From Endozoicomonas ascidiicola (GTDB lineage: Bacteria; Pseudomonadota; Gammaproteobacteria; Pseudomonadales; Endozoicomonadaceae): a DNA stretch of 64,000 nt. Made by a program: the position numbers and the translations under genes. The notes under the pieces were generated by a model. That model saw nothing but the letters and a program-made list of their open reading frames with translations, did not search any database and was not told the origin of the DNA. The number at the start of each line of letters is the position of its first letter. Positions within the stretch are counted from its first letter, which is position 1. Shown here one piece after another: positions 59,352 through 64,000 of the stretch. The stretch spans positions 447,200 through 511,199 of the forward strand of contig NZ_LUTV01000004.1 of NCBI RefSeq assembly GCF_001646945.1. Direction: 5' to 3'.

Positions 59352-60727
59352 GGCTCTTCAGGGGTATCTGTGGGTAAAAATGAGCTAATTTGAAGAAAAA
59401 AGCACCAGCGATCGATTTCTGATAGATTTTTTTGTTTGCAGACAAAAAACAATAAGAAACGTCGCTGATGCTGATAAAAACTATCCTCAATAAAGTTCAT
59501 AAACTCAAGTCATTTGTTTATCAGGATGTAAAACTCGGCTTCCATCAAGGCTCTGAAGTCTTCGATGTGACAGTCGTTCCCCGCAAGAATGGTCACGCTA
59601 TCTGTTCAGGCTGCCACAACCCAGCACCGGGTTACGATCGCCTTGCTGAACGACGCTTCGAGTTTGTTCCTCTCTGGGGAATCAGAGTTTTCCTGATTTA
59701 CAGAATGCGCCGCGTTCAATGTAAGACATGTGGCGTAAAGGTTGAGCAGGTTCCATGGGCAGAAGGTAAAAAAGAACTGACCAAAGTGTACATGCAGTTT
59801 CTCGCAGGCTGGGCTCGAAAACTCTCCTGGAAGGAAGTTGCCAAGACGTTTAATACTTCATGGGAGAAGGTATTTCATTCAGTCGAGTACATTGTTGAAT
59901 GGGGCAAAGCCCATCGGGTGCTCGATAATATTGAGGCCATAGGTGTTGACGAAGTGGCGTATCAGCTGGGGCATAAATACCTGACAGTGGTTTATCAGAT
60001 TGATCGGGAGTGTACACGACTACTGTGGATTGGCGAGGAACGCACAGAAGCCACTATCCGCCAGTTTTTCACGTTTTTGGGTGCAGAGCGTTGCCAGCGA
60101 TTAAAGTATGTTTGCTCTGATATGTGGAAGCCTTATGTGAAGGCTATTGCGGAATTTGCGGGGCAAGCTCTGCATATTCTTGATCGTTTTCACATCGTGG
60201 CGATGTTAAATAAAGCCATCGATGAAGTCAGGGCTTCGGAGCACAAACAGCTTCAGGCTGACGGTTATGAGCCTGTTTTGAAAAAGTCTCGCTGGTGCCT
60301 TCTGAAGCGGAAAGAGAACCTGACTGAGAAAGAAGAAGTCAAGTTAAGCACAGTGCTGCAATACAACCTCAAAAGTGTCAGAGCGTACCTGCTTAAGGAA
60401 GAGTTTCAGGTGTTCTGGGATTACGTGTCGTCACATTGGGCTGGAAAATATCTGGATCGTTGGTGTAAAAGAGTGATGCGATCAAAGTTAGAACCGATGA
60501 AGAAGGTTGCCAAAACAGTTCGACGACACAGACCACTTATCCTGAATTGGTTCAGAGCTAAAAAGGCGTATTCAAGCGGTATAGTTGAGGGTCTGAACAC
60601 CAAGATAAAACTCACTACGAGAAAATCTTACGGTTTCAGAACCTACAGATGCGCGGAAATTGCGTTATACCATGCACTTGGCAAGCTACCTGAACCAGAA
60701 ATTGCCCACAGATTTTACTGACGAGGC
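59352..60727 (+). mobile_element. ISL3-family insertion sequence
   Basis: About 1376 bases with inverted ends: left GGCTCTTCAGGGGTATCTGT and right (read inwards) GCCTCGTCAGTAAAATCTGT, sharing ATCTGTGGG. The flanking eight bases (AAAATTGA and ATAATTAC) are similar but not identical, so a clean target duplication is not seen. It lies between the frmA promoter region and the end of nudC, ending seven bases from the nudC stop. Confidence 0.85.
59468..60721 (+). CDS. ISL3-family transposase
   Basis: A 417-residue transposase. Zinc-binding N-terminus CSGCH (46-50) and CKTC (85-88) with PVEQVPW-like VKVEQVPWAEG; helix-turn-helix in LSWKEVAKTFNTSWEKV; catalytic D161 (IGVDEVAY), D218 (CSDMWKPY) and E374 (GIVEGLNTKIKL). 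All are intact. It fills the element. Confidence 0.93.
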   Translation: MLIKTILNKVHKLKSFVYQDVKLGFHQGSEVFDVTVVPRKNGHAICSGCHNPAPGYDRLAERRFEFVPLWGIRVFLIYRMRRVQCKTCGVKVEQVPWAEGKKELTKVYMQFLAGWARKLSWKEVAKTFNTSWEKVFHSVEYIVEWGKAHRVLDNIEAIGVDEVAYQLGHKYLTVVYQIDRECTRLLWIGEERTEATIRQFFTFLGAERCQRLKYVCSDMWKPYVKAIAEFAGQALHILDRFHIVAMLNKAIDEVRASEHKQLQADGYEPVLKKSRWCLLKRKENLTEKEEVKLSTVLQYNLKSVRAYLLKEEFQVFWDYVSSHWAGKYLDRWCKRVMRSKLEPMKKVAKTVRRHRPLILNWFRAKKAYSSGIVEGLNTKIKLTTRKSYGFRTYRCAEIALYHALGKLPEPEIAHRFY

Positions 60728-60734
60728 ATAATTA

Positions 60735-61538
60735 CTAAAGATCAATCAGCTGACGGGATATAGTGAATTCCGGCGGGAGTTCCGGCAAGTGATCCTTATG
60801 AAACCACCCTGCAAAACAAAGCTCTTCATTATCTATCTCAAGTTCCCCGGATTCATACTCTGCATGAAACCCCATCATTAATGAGTGTGGAAAAGGCCAG
60901 CTCTGGCTGAAACAGTACTGAATATTGCGAACTTTAATCCCTGTCTCTTCCATCAGCTCACGACTAACAGCCATTTCCGCACCTTCACCTGGTTCAACAA
61001 AGCCTGCCACTACCGTGTGCATCGTTGATGTTTTTCCATGACGGTTATGTTGAACCAAAAGATACTCGTCGCCTTTTTTGACGACCACAATGACACAAGG
61101 AGAAATTCTGGGGTAAGCATGATGACCACAATCAGGGCAGACCATTGCCCATTCACCCGCTTCAGCCATGTTCTCTGTGCCGCAGTATCCACAGAAACGA
61201 TGCTCTTTTCTTGAAGTCAGAATCTGTAAGCCATGGCTCAATAACCCAAAAGTTGTTTCACTGGTCATCGTCAGCAACTGTCTCGGACTGATGACCTCGT
61301 ACCCTTCTGGTAGATAACGCAGCTCGGCAAACCCGATAACGGTACTATCAAGATGACCAACAACTATTGCCTGAGAGGTTTCATAACCAGTGAACTCTTC
61401 CCTGCCCCAAAGCCATGAGTTTGTGCTGCTTAGTACTATCTGACCTTCAAAGAGAACAAGAAACTGCTCAGCCTTGAGCTCGGGGCCATAACCCATGAGG
61501 GGGAAATAGGAAACAGACTCGGGTAAATCCGCAATCAC
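60735..61538 (-). CDS. nudC: NADH / NAD-capped RNA pyrophosphatase
   Basis: A 267-residue Nudix hydrolase splitting NAD(H) and removing NAD caps from RNA. The zinc site is CGYCG ... CPDCG; the Nudix box begins GFVEPGEGAEMAVSRELMEE; the NudC-specific SQSWPFPHSLMMGF follows. Length matches E. coli (257). Its stop is directly beside the ISL3 element, which has not damaged it. Confidence 0.95.
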   Translation of the reverse strand: MIADLPESVSYFPLMGYGPELKAEQFLVLFEGQIVLSSTNSWLWGREEFTGYETSQAIVVGHLDSTVIGFAELRYLPEGYEVISPRQLLTMTSETTFGLLSHGLQILTSRKEHRFCGYCGTENMAEAGEWAMVCPDCGHHAYPRISPCVIVVVKKGDEYLLVQHNRHGKTSTMHTVVAGFVEPGEGAEMAVSRELMEETGIKVRNIQYCFSQSWPFPHSLMMGFHAEYESGELEIDNEELCFAGWFHKDHLPELPPEFTISRQLIDL

Positions 61539-61583
61539 GGTAACTCCTTGTAAACTGCAAGCTGTAAACTAAACGCTGAAGAC

Positions 61584-62309
61584 TCAGTTGGCAGGCTTGT
61601 CCGCAAGCCAAAGACAATTACCCGATTGTTTCTGAATATAATCCAGCTTTCTTTTATGGTGAGCCAGTTCATCTTCGCCAGCAGATATCACCTTCAATGC
61701 CGGACGATCATTGGGAAGCCTGCGAATCTGACTTCCACCGTCATCATCACCATCACTGTCATCATCGCCGCCAGCAAGCAGTAGAGCTCTCTGACCACCG
61801 GTCATCGTCAGGTAGACTTCAGCGAGAATTTCGGAGTCCAGCAGCGCTCCGTGAAGCGTACGGGATGAGTTATCTATGAAGTAACGCTTACACAACGCAT
61901 CCAGATTATTCTTCTGCCCCGGATGTTTCTTTCGAGCAAGCGCCAGCGTATCGATAACGCCACAAACGGTTTCTACTTTTGGAAAGCCCTGACGCAGCAA
62001 AGCAAATTCATGGTTGATAAAGCCAATATCAAACGCTGCGTTATGGATCACCAGTTCAGCGCCCTGGATAAACTCCAGAAACTCCTGAGCAATGGTTTTA
62101 AATACGGGTTTATCAGCCAAGTATTCATTGGTGATGCCGTGTACGTCGATGGCTTCCTGTTCCACCACCCGTTCCGGGTTGATGTATACGTGGTAATGAT
62201 TGCCCGTGAGCTTACGGTCAATCATTTCAACACAACCAATCTCGATGATTCGATGCCCCTGTTTGGGGTCGATACCGGTGGTTTCTGTATCCAGAATAAT
62301 TTGACGCAT
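61584..62309 (-). CDS. dnaQ: DNA polymerase III epsilon subunit (proofreading exonuclease)
   Basis: A 241-residue 3'-5' exonuclease. Exo motifs: ILDTETTG with the catalytic Asp/Glu, HNAAFDIGFINHE, and HGALLDSEILAEVY. After the exonuclease domain (to about 175) a linker rich in Asp and Gly (GGDDDSDGDDDGGSQ, about 180-194) leads to the C-terminal polymerase-binding part. That acidic linker is longer than in E. coli. It is encoded next to rnhA, the usual dnaQ-rnhA neighbours but here on the same strand. Confidence 0.96.
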   Translation of the reverse strand: MRQIILDTETTGIDPKQGHRIIEIGCVEMIDRKLTGNHYHVYINPERVVEQEAIDVHGITNEYLADKPVFKTIAQEFLEFIQGAELVIHNAAFDIGFINHEFALLRQGFPKVETVCGVIDTLALARKKHPGQKNNLDALCKRYFIDNSSRTLHGALLDSEILAEVYLTMTGGQRALLLAGGDDDSDGDDDGGSQIRRLPNDRPALKVISAGEDELAHHKRKLDYIQKQSGNCLWLADKPAN

Positions 62310-62334
62310 GGATTAACGATTCCTGCTCAGTATT

Positions 62335-62778
62335 TTAAGATCGCTTGTGTTCTTCAGCCCCTTTACAGGCAAGCTGGTCGGCAATTTCATTCTCTCGATG
62401 GCCGGTGTGGCCTCGTACCCAGCGCCATTCAACCTCATGCTTCTGGTTCTGTTCATCCAGCATTTTCCAGAGATCCTGATTTTTTACCGGTTGGCCAGCC
62501 GCGTTTTTCCAGTTCTTACGCTTCCAGCCCTTCATCCATTCCAGAATGCCTTTGCGGACATACTGAGAGTCTGTGGTCAGGGTCACAGAACAGGGCCTTT
62601 TCAGTGCTTTCAATCCTTCAATAGCCGCCATCAATTCCATTCGATTGTTCGTGGTTTCCGGCTCACCGCCATAGAGTTCTTTTTCGAGATCTCCGTATCG
62701 AAGCAAAACGCCCCAGCCACCAGGCCCCGGATTCCCCTTACAGGCTCCATCCGTAAAAATTTCAACGTTGAGGCTCAA
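62335..62778 (-). CDS. rnhA: Ribonuclease HI
   Basis: A 147-residue enzyme degrading RNA in RNA-DNA hybrids. The four acidic residues are in [39 protein letters not shown] and the late NEIADQLA; the basic handle is [13 protein letters not shown]. The ATG overlaps the stop of the methyltransferase gene by four bases. Confidence 0.97.
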   Translation of the reverse strand: MSLNVEIFTDGACKGNPGPGGWGVLLRYGDLEKELYGGEPETTNNRMELMAAIEGLKALKRPCSVTLTTDSQYVRKGILEWMKGWKRKNWKNAAGQPVKNQDLWKMLDEQNQKHEVEWRWVRGHTGHRENEIADQLACKGAEEHKRS

Positions 62779-63596
62779 GCGCCCTCCTCTTTTTTTATGG
62801 CAATATCATGACAAGAGAGTGATAAACGACTGGCACTGGGCCTTGCTAATGGCTGACCAACAAAACGACGGCGGACGTCAGACCAAACTTTACGAATGGG
62901 TGTCAGCCCTGGCGTTTCCCGGGTTGCCACCATCAGATAAAACCCACCGATGGGCAGTTGTGTCTGCTCTAGACGGTCTTCAATCAGATCACCCTTTAAA
63001 CCCGAAAACCAGGGTTTGATCGGATGAAGATAGCCACTGTAAATGATTTTCTCGATGGAAAAGTTCAACAGTACAAGCCAGTCTTTCAAACGAGATGGCG
63101 AGATAAAATGCACACCTCGCATCATTTTTCGATAGCGTGGAACCGTGTGCCGGGCAACACTGCCAAAGCTGTAGGGATTAAAACCAATGATAATAAGTTT
63201 GCCATCTGGAATGATCGTATTCGCCGCTTCACTGAGCAGCCTGTGAGGGCTGTCTGCGACTTCCAGAGTATGTTGTAACAACACCAGATCCATCGATCCG
63301 GGCGTCACTGGCCAATAAAGAGGGTCAGCGCAGATTTGTGCTCTTGGCGGATTATCAAGGTGATGATGACCCAGAATAAATTGACGCCGAACCTGACTTG
63401 ACGACAGCAGATCCAGTTTCCATGAGATGGAACATTGCCCGGCATGGAAACCAAAGATCGTACTCAGCTCATGTTCCAGGAGGCTGCGTTCGCTCTCAAC
63501 CAGAATTTTCCCAGAGTCTGTGTCCAGCCAATGCTCAAGCCCTTTGACTCGATCATCCAGACTGGTTTCCGCACTTTTTCCAAAAGGCCGAATCAT
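62775..63596 (-). CDS. Class I SAM-dependent methyltransferase (YafS-like)
   Basis: About 273 residues. A degenerate SAM-binding region is followed by [20 protein letters not shown] and [15 protein letters not shown], typical of the methyltransferase that sits between rnhA and gloB in gammaproteobacteria (YafS in E. coli). The start is [13 protein letters not shown]; the longer frame upstream is not conserved and its extra 30 residues run towards the divergent gloB. Substrate unknown. Confidence 0.85.
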   Translation of the reverse strand: MIRPFGKSAETSLDDRVKGLEHWLDTDSGKILVESERSLLEHELSTIFGFHAGQCSISWKLDLLSSSQVRRQFILGHHHLDNPPRAQICADPLYWPVTPGSMDLVLLQHTLEVADSPHRLLSEAANTIIPDGKLIIIGFNPYSFGSVARHTVPRYRKMMRGVHFISPSRLKDWLVLLNFSIEKIIYSGYLHPIKPWFSGLKGDLIEDRLEQTQLPIGGFYLMVATRETPGLTPIRKVWSDVRRRFVGQPLARPSASRLSLSCHDIAIKKEEGA

Positions 63597-63765
63597 GCAG
63601 TCAAACACACCCGAAACAGATTGTGAAATATTGAAAGTTAACAGCCATATTACCTTTCCCGATAACAGTTTACACTGAAAACACAAACATAGACTCTACA
63701 TTGTAACCCCATTCATTTACCATGGCTGTTTCTACATAGATATGCCGTCAGGGCTTTTCATCTTC

Positions 63766-64000
63766 ATGCTGACCATTACACCAATTCCGGCTTTTAATGA
63801 TAATTATATTTGGATGTTTCATCAGTCCGGGAGCTCGGATGTTTTTGTCGTTGACCCTGGCGATGCGCAACCCGTAGAACAGGCATTGAAACAACAGCAA
63901 TGCCATCTTGCCGGTATTCTGATTACTCATCATCATTATGATCATACCGGTGGTATTACAGCCTTAACGGCTGACGGGGATATTCCGGTTTATGGCCCGG
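63766..64000 (+). CDS. gloB: Hydroxyacylglutathione hydrolase (glyoxalase II), partial
   Basis: The gene runs off the right edge; 78 residues are visible. The N-terminus [17 protein letters not shown] and the metal-binding [11 protein letters not shown] motif identify glyoxalase II, which hydrolyses S-lactoylglutathione. The start is taken as the ATG before LTITPIPAF; an in-frame ATG 24 bases upstream is the alternative. It is divergent from the methyltransferase gene, the usual arrangement. Confidence 0.93.
   Translation, partial: MLTITPIPAFNDNYIWMFHQSGSSDVFVVDPGDAQPVEQALKQQQCHLAGILITHHHYDHTGGITALTADGDIPVYGP

Overview
The window is a 64 kb piece of a gammaproteobacterial chromosome. The minus-strand run gyrA-serC-pheA-hisC-(tyrA-aroA fusion)-cmk-rpsA-ihfB-lapA-lapB, the plus-strand run ubiG-mupP-yciK and the dnaQ-rnhA-methyltransferase-gloB cluster follow the order known from Pseudomonas and its marine relatives. 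Together with TMAO respiration, many transporters, insertion sequences and short palindromic repeats, this suggests a marine Oceanospirillales-type bacterium (an Endozoicomonas relative is my best guess; this is inference from gene order, not a database result).

Layout: 1-1.8 kb is the right end of an integrated element (excisionase-like gene and lambda-type integrase) ending against tRNA-Val, so the element lies mostly off the left edge. 2-5.7 kb: uvrB, an aspartate-type aminotransferase and tRNA-Asn. 5.8-19.5 kb: the aromatic amino acid / serine / ribosomal S1 / gyrA run on the minus strand. 19.9-22.1 kb: ubiG-mupP-yciK on the plus strand. 22.3-31.1 kb: a tandem-domain HAD acid phosphatase, torECA for TMAO respiration, a K+ channel, a Bcr/CflA exporter and a dCMP deaminase. 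31.1-33.2 kb: a 251-bp palindromic element right in front of an unrecognised eight-TM protein. 33.4-45 kb: metH, a MATE exporter, a lipoprotein, another palindromic element, a sodium:solute symporter, azlCD, a Na/Pi cotransporter and nfeD-qmcA. 45-51 kb: oligopeptidase B, tusBCD, yccA, a DUF4892 protein and an alpha/beta hydrolase. 51-55 kb: phenylalanine/tyrosine catabolism (phhA, hppD) with a divergent Lrp/AsnC regulator broken by a 1385-bp insertion sequence. 55-64 kb: phnP, a deaminase-fold protein lacking its zinc ligands, a small secreted protein, the glutathione-dependent formaldehyde pathway (fghA-frmA), an ISL3-type element, nudC, dnaQ, rnhA, a methyltransferase and the start of gloB.

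Aromatic amino acid metabolism is encoded in both directions: pheA, tyrA-aroA, hisC and an aminotransferase for synthesis, phhA and hppD for breakdown. The accessory layer is made of two complete insertion sequences, three kinds of short inverted-repeat element (one family in two copies, one copy sitting inside the pheA-hisC operon) and the tRNA-Val-associated element. I found no CRISPR array, no rRNA and no obvious complete new multi-gene system. The most unusual items are the eight-TM orphan, the zinc-less deaminase-fold protein, the tandem HAD phosphatase and the IS-broken regulator.
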